DNA of 64,000 bases from UBA1189 sp964570685 (GTDB lineage Bacteria; Bacteroidota; Bacteroidia; Bacteroidales; Bacteroidaceae). The DNA lies in assembly GCA_964570685.1 (NCBI GenBank), contig CAZMZC010000011.1:1-64000 (forward strand), written 5' to 3'. Numbering within the stretch: the first letter of the stretch is position 1; each line of letters begins with the position of its first letter. Positions 7,369-16,834 of the stretch are shown here, in pieces. The notes under the pieces are model-generated. The model was not told the DNA's origin and searched no databases. It saw only the letters and a list, made by a program, of their open reading frames with translations. Position numbers and translations under genes: made by a program.

Positions 7369-9276
7369 TTACTTTACTTCCTCGAAGTCGGCATCCTGGA
7401 TGTTGTCGCCCTGCTGACCACCGGTCTGTTGGCCTGCATCGGCACCGGGCTGAGGACCAGCCTGACCGCCGGTCTGTGCATACATCTCGGCGCTGGCTGC
7501 CTGGAAGGCGGTGTTGAGCTCGTTCATAGCGGTGTCGCAACCTGCGAGGTCCTGAGCCTTGTGGGCATCCTTGAGCTTCTGCAGAGCAGCCTCGATGGGA
7601 GCCTTCTTGTCGGCAGGAATCTTGTCGCCAAGATCCTTGAGCTGGTTCTCGGTCTGGAAAATCATAGAGTCGGCCTGGTTGAGCTTGTCTACCTTCTCGC
7701 GCTCCTTGCGGTCGGCCTCTGCGTTGGCCTCAGCCTCAGCCTTCATGCGCTCGATTTCCTCCTTGCTGAGACCCGATGAAGCCTCGATGCGGATAGCCTG
7801 CTCCTTGCCGGTAGCCTTATCCTTGGCCGATACCTTGAGGATACCGTTGGCGTCGATGTCGAAGGTCACCTCAATCTGGGGCACACCACGACGGGCGGGA
7901 GCGATACCGGTGAGGTTGAACTGACCGATTGACTTGTTCTGCGAAGCCATAGGACGCTCGCCCTGGAGTACGTGGATGGTCACCTCAGTCTGGTTGTCGG
8001 CTGCGGTAGAGAATACCTCGCTCTTCTTGCAGGGGATGGTGGTGTTGGCATCAATGAGCTTGGTCATCACGCCGCCCATGGTCTCGATACCCATTGAAAG
8101 GGGAGTAACGTCGAGCAGTACGATGTCGCCTACGCCGCCCTCCTTGTTGAGCACAGCACCCTGAATAGAGGCACCGAGAGCTACTACCTCGTCGGGGTTA
8201 ACGCCCTTTGAGGGAGCCTTGCCGAAGTACTCCTGTACAATCTGCTGTACGGCGGGGATACGGGTAGAACCACCTACGAGGATTACCTCGTCGATATCGG
8301 CAGTGCTCAGCTTGGCATCAGCAACAGCCTTGCGGCAGGGCTCGATACAAGCCTGGATGAGGTTGTGTGCCAATGACTCGAACTTAGCACGGGTAAGGGT
8401 CTTCACCAAGTGACGGGGAATACCAGCCACGGGCATGATATAAGGAAGGTTGATCTCTGTAGAGGTTGATGAAGAAAGCTCGATCTTGGCCTTCTCGGCA
8501 GCCTCCTTGAGGCGCTGCAGAGCCATAGGATCCTGAGTAAGGTCGGCACCTTCGTCGTTCTTGAACTCCTGTACCAGCCAGTCGATGATTACCTGGTCGA
8601 AGTCGTCACCACCGAGGTGGGTGTCACCGTTGGTAGAGAGTACCTCAAATACGCCACCGCCGAACTCAAGGATAGAGATATCGAATGTACCGCCACCGAG
8701 GTCGAATACGGCAATCTTCATATCCTTGTTGGCCTTGTCGATACCGTAGGCCAGAGCGGCTGCTGTAGGCTCGTTCACGATACGCTTCACCTCGAGACCT
8801 GCAATCTGGCCTGCCTCCTTGGTAGCCTGACGCTGTGAGTCAGAGAAGTAGGCGGGTACGGTGATAACGGCCTCTGTTACCTCCTGGCCGAGGTAGTCCT
8901 CAGCGGTCTTCTTCATCTTCTGCAGAATCATAGCAGAAATCTCCTGCGGAGTATACTTGTGACCATCGATGTCAACGAGGGGGAGGTTGTTGTCGCCACG
9001 TACTACAGGATAGGGTACGCGTGATACCTCTTTCTGTACCTGGTCCCAAGTCTCACCCATGAAGCGCTTGATAGAGTAGATGGTGCGCTTGGGGTTGGTG
9101 ATAGCCTGACGCTTGGCGGGGTCGCCCACCTTACGCTCGCCACCGTCGACGAATGCTACTACAGAAGGAGTAGTGCGCTTGCCCTCGCTGTTGGCGATTA
9201 CTACAGGTTCGTTGCCCTCAAATACGGCAACACATGAGTTGGTTGTTCCTAAGTCAATACCAATAATTTTTCCCAT
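7369..9276 (-). CDS. dnaK: molecular chaperone DnaK (Hsp70)
   Basis: ATP-driven chaperone that binds unfolded polypeptides with DnaJ and GrpE in the cytosol. The 635-aa product matches family length. It starts MGKIIGIDLGTTNSCVAVFE (phosphate loop), carries AVFDLGGGTFDISI and VGGSTRIPAVQ in the nucleotide-binding domain (1-380), the substrate-binding domain (VLLDVTPLSMGIETMGG onward, 385-505) and a helical lid, and ends in a Gly/Gln-rich tail closing with DADFEEVK. It appears monocistronic; dnaJ and grpE are not in this window. The 3' spacer 7200-7368 carries the complementary words GAAAGATGAAA and TTTCATCTTTC, which could act as a terminator. No heat-shock operator (CIRCE) was recognised upstream. 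Confidence 0.98.
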   Translation of the reverse strand: MGKIIGIDLGTTNSCVAVFEGNEPVVIANSEGKRTTPSVVAFVDGGERKVGDPAKRQAITNPKRTIYSIKRFMGETWDQVQKEVSRVPYPVVRGDNNLPLVDIDGHKYTPQEISAMILQKMKKTAEDYLGQEVTEAVITVPAYFSDSQRQATKEAGQIAGLEVKRIVNEPTAAALAYGIDKANKDMKIAVFDLGGGTFDISILEFGGGVFEVLSTNGDTHLGGDDFDQVIIDWLVQEFKNDEGADLTQDPMALQRLKEAAEKAKIELSSSTSTEINLPYIMPVAGIPRHLVKTLTRAKFESLAHNLIQACIEPCRKAVADAKLSTADIDEVILVGGSTRIPAVQQIVQEYFGKAPSKGVNPDEVVALGASIQGAVLNKEGGVGDIVLLDVTPLSMGIETMGGVMTKLIDANTTIPCKKSEVFSTAADNQTEVTIHVLQGERPMASQNKSIGQFNLTGIAPARRGVPQIEVTFDIDANGILKVSAKDKATGKEQAIRIEASSGLSKEEIERMKAEAEANAEADRKEREKVDKLNQADSMIFQTENQLKDLGDKIPADKKAPIEAALQKLKDAHKAQDLAGCDTAMNELNTAFQAASAEMYAQTGGQAGPQPGADAGQQTGGQQGDNIQDADFEEVK

Positions 9277-9583
9277 TTTCTTATACTTTTTAATTGTTAA
9301 TACTCAAAACTTGTTTCTGCAGGGCTTTGTTCGCCCGGAACAGAGAATTTAATTTTTCGTTCTTGCTTTTTTACTTTTAATAGGTTTACGCCGATATATA
9401 CTACAAATCGCGTGCCACGAAAAACGGAAGACAAGGTAACAAGGTGACAAGAAAAACATACGTCATATTTTCTGCCAGTATGACATAAAAAACTTTTTTC
9501 TTCTGCCAATAGTGTACATTTCGGAAAATAGTTGTAACTTTGAACTCCGAGAAACAAAACCGTAAACAACAACCAGAATCAAT
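9277..9583. other. 307-bp divergent dnaK-recA spacer
   Basis: No gene is seen. The right part holds a recA promoter candidate (9535-9542). The rest is A+T rich with short GGTAACAAGGTGACAAG repeats around 9435. No tRNA, riboswitch or SOS-box motif was recognised. Confidence 0.6.
9535..9542 (+). promoter_or_regulatory. -7 promoter element of recA
   Basis: TAACTTTG matches TAnnTTTG. A TTTCGG at 9520-9525 is a poor -33 match. The ATG of recA lies 42 bp downstream of the box. Confidence 0.5.
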
Positions 9584-10669
9584 ATGGCAAAGAAAGAAAA
9601 AGTAGAGATAACGGCAGGCAACCCCGCTGACAAGCTGAAAGCCCTGCAGGCCGCAATGGCCAAGATAGAGAAGGACTTCGGCAAGGGCGCCATCATGAAG
9701 CTGGGCGATGACAGCATACAGGAAATAGAGGTCATCCCCACCGGCTCCATCAGCCTTAATGCAGCCCTTGGCGTAGGCGGATATCCGCGCGGTCGAGTGA
9801 TTGAGATCTATGGTCCCGAGTCATCAGGTAAGACCACCCTCGCCATCCACGCCATTGCCGAAGCGCAGAAAGCGGGCGGCATAGCAGCCATCATCGATGC
9901 CGAGCACGCCTTCGACCGATTCTATGCACAGAAACTGGGCGTAGACGTCAACAACCTCCTCATAGCCCAGCCCGACAACGGAGAGCAGGCACTCGAAATC
10001 GCCGAGCAGCTCATTGCCTCGGCAGCCGTTGACATCGTAGTCATCGACTCTGTGGCAGCACTGACCCCAAAAGCCGAGATTGAGGGCGACATGGGCGACA
10101 ACAAAGTGGGTCTGCAAGCCCGACTCATGAGCCAGGCACTCAGAAAACTCACCGCAACCATATCGAAGACCAAGACCTGCTGCATCTTCATCAACCAGCT
10201 GCGCGAGAAGATTGGTGTCATGTTCGGTAATCCCGAAACTACCACCGGCGGTAACGCCCTCAAGTTCTATGCCTCGGTACGTATGGACATCCGCAAATCG
10301 ACCCCCATCAAGGATGGCGATGAAGTACTGGGCCACTTGACAAAGGTGAAGATCGTGAAGAACAAGGTAGCGCCCCCCTTCCGTAGAGCAGAGTTTGACA
10401 TCATGTTCGGTGAAGGAATCTCGAAGATTGGCGAAATCGTTGACCTGGGTGTAGATTATGACATCATCAAGAAGTCCGGCTCGTGGTTCTCATACGAAGG
10501 CACCAAGCTGGCACAAGGCCGCGACGCCACCAAGCAACTCATTGCCGACAATCCCGAACTGGCCGAAGAGCTGGAAGCAAAGATTATGGAGGCTCTGAAG
10601 AACAAAGCGCAAGATGCGCCTGTCAAAAAAGGAGAATCAAGCGAAGAGGAAGCAGCCGACAACCAATAA
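9584..10669 (+). CDS. recA: recombinase RecA
   Basis: DNA-dependent ATPase for homologous recombination and SOS induction. The 361-aa protein starts MAKKEKVEITAGNPADKLKA and carries Walker A GPESSGKTT at about 77-85, the conserved IIDAEHAFD region, Walker B (DIVVIDSVAALTPKAEIEG), the DNA-binding loop region NPETTTGGNALKFYASVRMDIR and an acidic C-terminal tail (EESSEEEAADNQ). The length is usual for the family. The start is supported by the -7 box 42 bp upstream. nagB follows on the same strand after 91 bp that contain a strong GC-rich hairpin, so read-through into nagB is likely to be limited. Confidence 0.98.
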   Translation: MAKKEKVEITAGNPADKLKALQAAMAKIEKDFGKGAIMKLGDDSIQEIEVIPTGSISLNAALGVGGYPRGRVIEIYGPESSGKTTLAIHAIAEAQKAGGIAAIIDAEHAFDRFYAQKLGVDVNNLLIAQPDNGEQALEIAEQLIASAAVDIVVIDSVAALTPKAEIEGDMGDNKVGLQARLMSQALRKLTATISKTKTCCIFINQLREKIGVMFGNPETTTGGNALKFYASVRMDIRKSTPIKDGDEVLGHLTKVKIVKNKVAPPFRRAEFDIMFGEGISKIGEIVDLGVDYDIIKKSGSWFSYEGTKLAQGRDATKQLIADNPELAEELEAKIMEALKNKAQDAPVKKGESSEEEAADNQ

Positions 10670-10701
10670 CAAAGGTACAGACAATTATTAATATACCGAC
10701 C

Positions 10702-10738
10702 GAGACACCGGCAGGATGCGAGAACCCTGCCGGGTCTC
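10702..10738 (+). promoter_or_regulatory. GC-rich inverted repeat between recA and nagB
   Basis: GAGAC-A-CCGGCAGG (10702-10715) pairs with CCTGCCGG-GTCTC (10726-10738) to give a 13-bp stem with one bulged A. There is no U-run after it (CCTCAAAAAAAC follows), so it may be a processed hairpin, a weak recA terminator or an element in the nagB leader 22 bp above the nagB start. Confidence 0.6.
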
Positions 10739-10760
10739 CCTCAAAAAAACATCAATCATT

Positions 10761-11552
10761 ATGCGTCTAATCATCCAGAAAAATCCGCAACAGATGGCAG
10801 TTTGGGCTGCCGCTCACATTGTAAAGAGAATCAACGAGTTCGGTCCTACCCCCGAGAGACCCTTCGTATTGGGTCTCCCCACCGGCGGCACGCCGCTCGG
10901 CACCTATAAAGAACTCATCCGCCTGCACAAGGAAGGCAAGGTAAGCTTCCAGAATGTAGTGACCTTCAATATGGATGAATACGTAGGCCTGCCCGAGGAG
11001 CATCCCGAGAGCTACCACTCATTCATGTGGAACAACTTCTTCAGCCACGTCGACGTGAAGAAAGAGAACGTAAACATCCTCAACGGCAATGCCGAGGACC
11101 TCGACGCCGAGTGCGCACGCTACGAGGAAAAAATCAAGTCGTACGGCGGCATCCACCTCTTCATGGGAGGCATCGGTCCCGACGGACACATCGCCTTCAA
11201 CGAACCCGGCTCATCGCTCACCTCACGCACCCGTCAGAAGACACTCACTACCGATACCATCATCGCCAACTCACGCTTCTTCGACAACGACGTGAACAAG
11301 GTGCCCAAGACAGCCGTCACCGTAGGTGTAGGCACCGTGATGGACGCCAAGGAGGTGCTCATCCTGGCCAACGGACACAATAAGGCCCAGGCACTGTACC
11401 ATGCAGTAGAGGGCAGCATCACCCAGATGTGGACCATCAGCGTACTCCAGCTCCACCCCCACGGCATCATCGTATGCGACGACGCAGCCACCGTAGAGCT
11501 CAAGGTAGGTACCGTAAACTACTTCAAGGACATCGAGAAAGACAATTTGTAA
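10761..11552 (+). CDS. nagB: glucosamine-6-phosphate deaminase
   Basis: Converts glucosamine-6-phosphate to fructose-6-phosphate and ammonia, the last step of amino-sugar and sialic-acid breakdown. The 263-aa product (MRLIIQKNPQQMAVWAA) has the expected length and motifs: LGLPTGGTPLGTY (phosphate binding), FNMDEYVGL (catalytic Asp), GGIGPDGHIAFNEPGSS (Asp/His catalytic segment) and TVGVGTVMDAKEV (ligand-binding region). The frame is open from 10716, but the upstream residues fall in the hairpin leader and only the ATG at 10761 gives the standard N-terminus. A good terminator follows at 11580. It lies 5 kb from the sialate genes nanA and AGE and would serve the same route. Confidence 0.96.
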   Translation: MRLIIQKNPQQMAVWAAAHIVKRINEFGPTPERPFVLGLPTGGTPLGTYKELIRLHKEGKVSFQNVVTFNMDEYVGLPEEHPESYHSFMWNNFFSHVDVKKENVNILNGNAEDLDAECARYEEKIKSYGGIHLFMGGIGPDGHIAFNEPGSSLTSRTRQKTLTTDTIIANSRFFDNDVNKVPKTAVTVGVGTVMDAKEVLILANGHNKAQALYHAVEGSITQMWTISVLQLHPHGIIVCDDAATVELKVGTVNYFKDIEKDNL

Positions 11553-11579
11553 GCATTAGCACAAATTGATTTCCAGCAT

Positions 11580-11620
11580 AAGGAGAGAGGTTCACATACA
11601 CCTTTCTCCTTTTCTTTTTT
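11580..11620 (+). terminator. rho-independent terminator of nagB
   Basis: AAGGAGAGAGGT (11580-11591) pairs with ACCTTTCTCCTT (11600-11611), with one G-U pair and an 8-nt loop, followed by TTCTTTTTT. It lies 27 bp after the nagB stop. Confidence 0.85.
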
Positions 11621-11633
11621 CCACTAAAAAACC

Positions 11634-11664
11634 TTTGGATATAACAATATGTTATATAACTTTG
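11634..11664 (+). promoter_or_regulatory. consensus promoter of the DUF4954 gene
   Basis: TTTG at 11634-11637 (-33) and TAACTTTG at 11657-11664 (-7) are 19 bp apart, a full match to the Bacteroidetes promoter. The predicted leader is about 90 nt. Confidence 0.8.
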
Positions 11665-11760
11665 CGTTTCAATAACAGATTAAAGCATTGGCTATTTTTG
11701 GAAAAGGCAAGTCCAACCACGAATTGTTGCCCGTTGTTTATTATCTAAAAAGGAAAAAGT

Positions 11761-13965
11761 ATGGAAAGAGTAACCCTATTGCCCACCGAGGCCCTCTACG
11801 ACGGCTGGATTGACCCGAAGTATATACCTGCAGGAAAAGACAAGTACCACATTCGCAACCGGCAGTCGCGCCCGCCCAAAGGAGGCTGGCGACACCTACG
11901 AAGCGATGAGATAGAGCGATTGGTCAAGAGTGGCAATTCGGCCACCTCGTGGGATACCGTTTGGGTAACCGATGAGTTCGAGCCACGCATGGTGCGAGAC
12001 AACAAGTTCTACGGTACCGTGCGCATAGGGCGCGTGAGCAGCGGAGCACTGCAATACCACGATCTGCGCCTGCCCGTAGGCATCACCAACTCCTCTATCC
12101 ACTCTTGCGACATCGGCGACAATTGCGCCATACACGACGTACACTACCTGTCGCACTACATCATAGGGAACCACTGCATGCTATTCAACATCCAGGAGAT
12201 GGATACCACAGACCATGCAAAGTTCGGAAACGGTGTGGTGAAGGACGGCGAGCCCGAAGATGTGAGAGTAAAGATTCAAATTATGAACGAAACGGGCGTT
12301 CGCTCAGTGATGCCTTTCGACGGCATGATAACTGCCGATGCCTACCTATGGGCCAAATATATTGACGACCGCATACTGCAAGAGCGCCTGGCCAACATCA
12401 CCCAACGTACCGTAGACCATCATAGAGGCTACTATGGAGAGATTGGCGAGCGCTGTATCATCAAGAACTCAAGCATCATCAAAGATGTGAAGATTGGCAC
12501 AGACTGCTACATCAAGGGAGCATCCAAGCTGAAAAACATCACCATCAACTCATCCGATAAAGAGCCTTCGCAGATAGGCGAGAACGTAATCCTTGTCAAC
12601 GGTATCGTAGGTTACGGCTGCCGCATATTCTACTCGTGCACGGCGGTAAAGTTCATCTTAGGCAACAACTCCAACCTCAAGTACGGAGCACGCCTCATCG
12701 ACTCCATCATGGGCGACAACAGCACCATCTCGTGCTGCGAGGTGCTCAACAACCTCATCTTCCCTGCCCACGAGCAGCATCACAACAACTCGTTCCTCAT
12801 CGCTTCGGTCATTATGGGACAGAGCAATATGGCTGCTGGAGCTACCGTCGGCAGCAACCACAACAGCCGAACCAACGATGGCGAGATTGTGGCCGGACGC
12901 GGATTCTGGCCCGGCTTGTGCTCTTCCGTGAAGCATTCCAGCAAGTTTGCCTCATTCACCCTACTGGCCAAAGGCGACTATCCGGTAGAGATGCACATTC
13001 CCCTACCCTTCTCGCTAGTAAACAACAACGTCACCCACGACCGTTTGGAAGTAATTCCAGCCTACTGGTGGCTATATAATATGTACGCGCTCGCGCGTAA
13101 CACGTGGAAATACCAGAACCGCGACCGCCGAGCAACCAAAGTACAAAACATCGAGTTCGACACCTTTGCCCCCGACACAATGGAGGAGGCTATCGCTGCA
13201 CGCAAGCTACTGGAGCAGTGGGTAGGAAAAGCCGCCTGCAAAGAGAATCAGGAGCCGAAGACCGTCAGCCAATACCGAGAAATTGGCCGTCAACTCCTCA
13301 ACGGCAATCGCCAGCAGGTCGACAGTCTCACCATATTGGGCGAAGGCATGGAGAAGAGTCGCCGCCCGGTACATATACTCAAAGTCTACGACGCTTACCA
13401 CGCCTATGGCGATATGCTCATACACTATGCCATGAGCAACGTGATGACCCATTTCGAGAAAGACAAGGAGGCTGGCAAAGGATGGCTCACGCAACTCTCC
13501 ACCACACTCTCATCGAAACGGATACGCGAGTGGATCAACCTCGGTGGACAACTTATGATGACATCGGACCTCGACCGCCTGCGCAGCGACATACGCGAAG
13601 GGCGACTCGACACCTGGAAAGCCATACATCGCCGCTACAATGAGATATGGCGCCGCTATCCGACCGACAAGCTACGCCACGCATACCTCTCGCTATGCTT
13701 CGTGTTAGGCACCGACCGTCTCACTCCCGACCTCTGGCTTCAAGCGCTGGCTCACGAAGAGCGCATACAACGCCGCATTGCCGAGCAGGTGTACCTCTCG
13801 CGCAAGAAGGATCACGACAATCCTTTCCGCCAGCTCACCTGCCGCAATGAAGAAGAGGCGAAAGCCGTATTCGGAAGCATCGAAGAAAACAGCTTCGTTC
13901 GCCAAATACGCGAAGAATGCAACCAGCACCTCGCAACTATTGAGCGACTCAGGACCACAATATAG
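11761..13965 (+). CDS. DUF4954 protein with left-handed beta-helix (hexapeptide) domain
   Basis: Large Bacteroidetes-specific cytosolic protein of unknown activity. The middle part (about 90-420) shows hexapeptide-like turns (IHSCDIGDNCAIHDVHYLS, YIIGNHCMLFN, IGTDCYIKGASKL, IMGDNSTISCCEVLNN, ATVGSNHNSRTNDGEIVAGRG), as in nucleotidyltransferase/acyltransferase beta-helices, so a sugar-nucleotide or acyl-transfer role is often suspected but unproven. The C-terminal 300 residues are helical and charged. The start at 11761 follows a consensus promoter with a short leader. It is monocistronic and convergent with the pectate lyase gene. The family name is from memory of DUF4954 and is fairly sure; the function is not. 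Confidence 0.85.
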   Translation: MERVTLLPTEALYDGWIDPKYIPAGKDKYHIRNRQSRPPKGGWRHLRSDEIERLVKSGNSATSWDTVWVTDEFEPRMVRDNKFYGTVRIGRVSSGALQYHDLRLPVGITNSSIHSCDIGDNCAIHDVHYLSHYIIGNHCMLFNIQEMDTTDHAKFGNGVVKDGEPEDVRVKIQIMNETGVRSVMPFDGMITADAYLWAKYIDDRILQERLANITQRTVDHHRGYYGEIGERCIIKNSSIIKDVKIGTDCYIKGASKLKNITINSSDKEPSQIGENVILVNGIVGYGCRIFYSCTAVKFILGNNSNLKYGARLIDSIMGDNSTISCCEVLNNLIFPAHEQHHNNSFLIASVIMGQSNMAAGATVGSNHNSRTNDGEIVAGRGFWPGLCSSVKHSSKFASFTLLAKGDYPVEMHIPLPFSLVNNNVTHDRLEVIPAYWWLYNMYALARNTWKYQNRDRRATKVQNIEFDTFAPDTMEEAIAARKLLEQWVGKAACKENQEPKTVSQYREIGRQLLNGNRQQVDSLTILGEGMEKSRRPVHILKVYDAYHAYGDMLIHYAMSNVMTHFEKDKEAGKGWLTQLSTTLSSKRIREWINLGGQLMMTSDLDRLRSDIREGRLDTWKAIHRRYNEIWRRYPTDKLRHAYLSLCFVLGTDRLTPDLWLQALAHEERIQRRIAEQVYLSRKKDHDNPFRQLTCRNEEEAKAVFGSIEENSFVRQIREECNQHLATIERLRTTI

Positions 13966-13993
13966 TGTTTCTGAGCATGCGGGCAATCCTCTA

Positions 13994-16678
13994 TTAATGC
14001 TTAACGATCTTGAGCATACGAGGCACTCCGCCCTCCGGCTGCATCACCGACACCAGATAGACTCCTTGCGCAAGAGAGTCAAGTGAGAGTGTGCACGCCT
14101 TGGTACGATTCAGATACACCATCCCACCCGATGTGTCGAAGACCGTAACGACATGCTCGCCAACCATATCGCCCAGCGAGAGCGTAGCGCTACCTATATT
14201 CCACGAGAGCGATGGAAAGGCCTGTAGAGCATACGTTCGCGAAGTGAATTTTGTATCCATCGACTCACCCATAAGAGAAGCCAAATATACCTCAAGCGCC
14301 GTATAGCCATCAGCATTAAGAACGTTATTATCGGCCAGTGCTGGGTTCAGTCCATGGCTACGCTCCCAGTCATCGGGCATGCCGTCACCATCCGTATCGG
14401 CAGGAACCTCATAGTCCGTCGGGTAAGCATAGAAGCCCTCGGCATCAGTCTCACTATCGATGATACCTTTTCCCTTGGTAGCGCCTCCATACGTTGCCTT
14501 ACCTCCTGCCACATCAGCCACGATGCGCTCTTCCACAGCATCTCGCCGAACAGTACCTACGCGAGCCAACACATCAGCATAGGCCTCAGCAGCCGTTTGG
14601 TAAGCTGTTGCCGCATAGGCATAAGTGTCATAGTCATATTCGCCATAGAGCATCGGCAGTGTCCAACGATAGTAGTTGAGTACAGGACGTATGAGCGTGT
14701 CGACCCGGCACTGTGCCTTGGTATAGCCTTCAGGAGTGACTATGCCGCTCCAGTTGTCGGCTGTGACACTGGCATTGCCGTGCATCACATTACCGTCAAT
14801 ATACCACTGCGAAGGGCCCCACGAAGTGGCACCATCACGTGCTTTCGATGGAGCAATGAAGGTCTGGCTTGTCGTGTTGGGACCCGGACGATAGTAATTA
14901 TTGACGAAATTCACTTCATGAGCCGAGTTCAATCCATTATACTCACTGATGTCTGCCGTATTCTCACCGCCATAGCAACCCAATGAGCCGCCCCAGTTGT
15001 AGTTCACGTTGTTGATATACTCCAGATACACCACATAATCCTCACCACGCGCCCCATTGAATCTGCAGCTACGCGAGTTGTTATGAGCCAACAGGTTGTG
15101 ATGGTAAGTTGCGGGCGAACCTCCCCACTGGCATCCGTAGCCTCGAGCTCCCTTGGCATGCCCGGCATCATAGAGTCCCTCGTGCACAATACTGTACTGC
15201 ACGGTATGGAAGTGGCTGTCGAAGGCATTCATATTCTCCTCTACCGACCAGCCGAAGTTACAGTGGTCGAAGATAAAGTTCGAGCAGTTCTCTGCTCCAC
15301 AGGCATTCTCAGCAATGACATTGCCCGCTGCATCGTGTCCACCGATACGGAAACGGATATTGCGTACGATAAAGTTTTGCGAACCACCAAAGTCAACCTT
15401 ATGGTGCGATATCACGATGCCCAGCCCCGGAGCCGTCTGCCCGGCAAGTGTAAAATCATTGCGTGCGATGCTCAGTTCCGACTGCAACACGATCTCGCCC
15501 GACACGGCAAATACTACCGTCAACGGCTCACCCTTATGTTGATCTAAAGCCCAGCGCAGCGAACCCTCGCCCGAGTCGTTCAGGTTGGTCACCGTCACCA
15601 CATTGCCTCCACGCCCTCCCGTAGCATATTGGCCAAACCCTTCAGCTGTAGGGAAAGCCTTGAGCCGCACGGCCTCATCGCCCGGTGTATCGGGAGTGTC
15701 AGGCGTATCGGGAGTATCGGGGACATAGGTCACCTCGCCCACATCGCTCACGGGGTTTTCCCGAGCATAAGCAGCCTGCTCGGCAGTCACGGGATCGCCA
15801 TAGATGCGTATCTTATGTATCTTCACCGGCTGCCATTGCGCCTCAGTGTTGATGGGAACATCGAAGAGCGGATTTCCTGCAGCATCGGTCTGGAAAGTGG
15901 TTGTACCCGGGTCACCATCCCAGATACGCCAACGAAGACTCACATCGGACGCATTGATGACATTCTCCATAAAATATCCCTGGTCGGAGTACACGGTATA
16001 GCCATTCTTCTGGCGGTTCGACCCCATCCACACCAAGGGTTTCCATTCACCTTCGCCCACTTTGTAGTCGCATTTCATTCCGCGCCCCCACGATGAGCTC
16101 GACCAGCTCCACTGCACCCTTTCCACATAGGGTATATGGTCTATCTCTATCCATCCGTGCTTACCGCCATCACGACACAGGTGAGCATATCCGGCCACTC
16201 CCTTCGTGGGACGGCCCTTGGCATCATACTCAATCTCATCTTCCAAATAGCGGGTGTGCCCAGGTTGTTTCCAGTCGTTCTTCTGCGTTGCATTCTCGCC
16301 CACGTAGTACTGGCGTGCAAAGGCAGCCGTAGCAGCCGCATAGCCACCATAAGAGTTGCGATTGGCAAAGGTGACATGGCGGAACAGCAAGGGATAAGTC
16401 AGTCCAGACCGCTGTCCATCCTCATAGAGAGGCAGTTCGAGCACTCCGTTATGATACCCGCCCGCATCATAGCTCGGGCAGTCGCGGCCTGTAGTAGCCG
16501 TCCACGTATCGGGCATATCGGCATCAGAAAAATTCACGTCGAGTATACAAGCATATTTCGTCGTATCACTCCATGTCTCTACCACACAAAGTGGGTCATA
16601 CTGCTGTGCCTGCAAGGCCAAGCAAGCTACAAGGCAAGCCACACTGGCCCCCATTCTCTGCCACATCGTTTGCTTCAT
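13994..16678 (-). CDS. secreted pectate lyase-like protein (PL1-type) with T9SS-type tail
   Basis: Exported polysaccharide lyase candidate of 894 aa. Layout: signal peptide (MKQTMWQRMGASVACLVACLALQAQ), an N-terminal domain to about 320, a PDTPDTPDTPDTPGD linker (about 325-340), then a parallel beta-helix lyase domain (about 345-690) with AFPTAEGFGQYATGGRGG, TVTNLNDSGEGSLRWAL, NFIFDHCNFGWS and YHHNLLAHNNSRSCRFNGAR. After it come a calcium-binding-type loop DTDGDGMPDDWE (about 764) and a C-terminal tail VTVFDTSGGMVYLNR...GVYLVSVMQPEGG..RMLKIVKH typical of type-IX-secreted cargo. PL1 enzymes cleave pectate by beta-elimination; here the usual Pro in the RSPR-like motif is Cys (SRSCR). It has its own promoter (-7 at 16703-16710) and diverges from the sialate operon. 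Substrate is inferred. Confidence 0.85.
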   Translation of the reverse strand: MKQTMWQRMGASVACLVACLALQAQQYDPLCVVETWSDTTKYACILDVNFSDADMPDTWTATTGRDCPSYDAGGYHNGVLELPLYEDGQRSGLTYPLLFRHVTFANRNSYGGYAAATAAFARQYYVGENATQKNDWKQPGHTRYLEDEIEYDAKGRPTKGVAGYAHLCRDGGKHGWIEIDHIPYVERVQWSWSSSSWGRGMKCDYKVGEGEWKPLVWMGSNRQKNGYTVYSDQGYFMENVINASDVSLRWRIWDGDPGTTTFQTDAAGNPLFDVPINTEAQWQPVKIHKIRIYGDPVTAEQAAYARENPVSDVGEVTYVPDTPDTPDTPDTPGDEAVRLKAFPTAEGFGQYATGGRGGNVVTVTNLNDSGEGSLRWALDQHKGEPLTVVFAVSGEIVLQSELSIARNDFTLAGQTAPGLGIVISHHKVDFGGSQNFIVRNIRFRIGGHDAAGNVIAENACGAENCSNFIFDHCNFGWSVEENMNAFDSHFHTVQYSIVHEGLYDAGHAKGARGYGCQWGGSPATYHHNLLAHNNSRSCRFNGARGEDYVVYLEYINNVNYNWGGSLGCYGGENTADISEYNGLNSAHEVNFVNNYYRPGPNTTSQTFIAPSKARDGATSWGPSQWYIDGNVMHGNASVTADNWSGIVTPEGYTKAQCRVDTLIRPVLNYYRWTLPMLYGEYDYDTYAYAATAYQTAAEAYADVLARVGTVRRDAVEERIVADVAGGKATYGGATKGKGIIDSETDAEGFYAYPTDYEVPADTDGDGMPDDWERSHGLNPALADNNVLNADGYTALEVYLASLMGESMDTKFTSRTYALQAFPSLSWNIGSATLSLGDMVGEHVVTVFDTSGGMVYLNRTKACTLSLDSLAQGVYLVSVMQPEGGVPRMLKIVKH

Positions 16679-16702
16679 TTGTCAAAAATTATTTCGATTG
16701 CG

Positions 16703-16710
16703 CAAATATA
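16703..16710 (-). promoter_or_regulatory. -7 promoter element of the pectate lyase gene
   Basis: The complement of 16703-16710 reads TATATTTG (followed by C), a full -7 match 25 bp above the start codon at 16678. It is back-to-back with the nan promoter 53 bp away. Confidence 0.6.
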
Positions 16711-16762
16711 CACTTTTTTCATATACGATGCCACTCAATGGCGATTAAAAAACAGATACCAT

Positions 16763-16793
16763 TTTGACAAATACAAAACAATCCTTATCTTTG
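16763..16793 (+). promoter_or_regulatory. consensus promoter of the sialate (nan) operon
   Basis: TTTG (16763-16766) and TATCTTTG (16786-16793) are separated by 19 bp, and nanA starts 41 bp further on. No clear operator dyad was recognised between this and the divergent promoter. Confidence 0.8.
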
Positions 16794-16834
16794 CGTCAAT
16801 CACGAAACAAGTAAACAATAATAAAGAATATACT

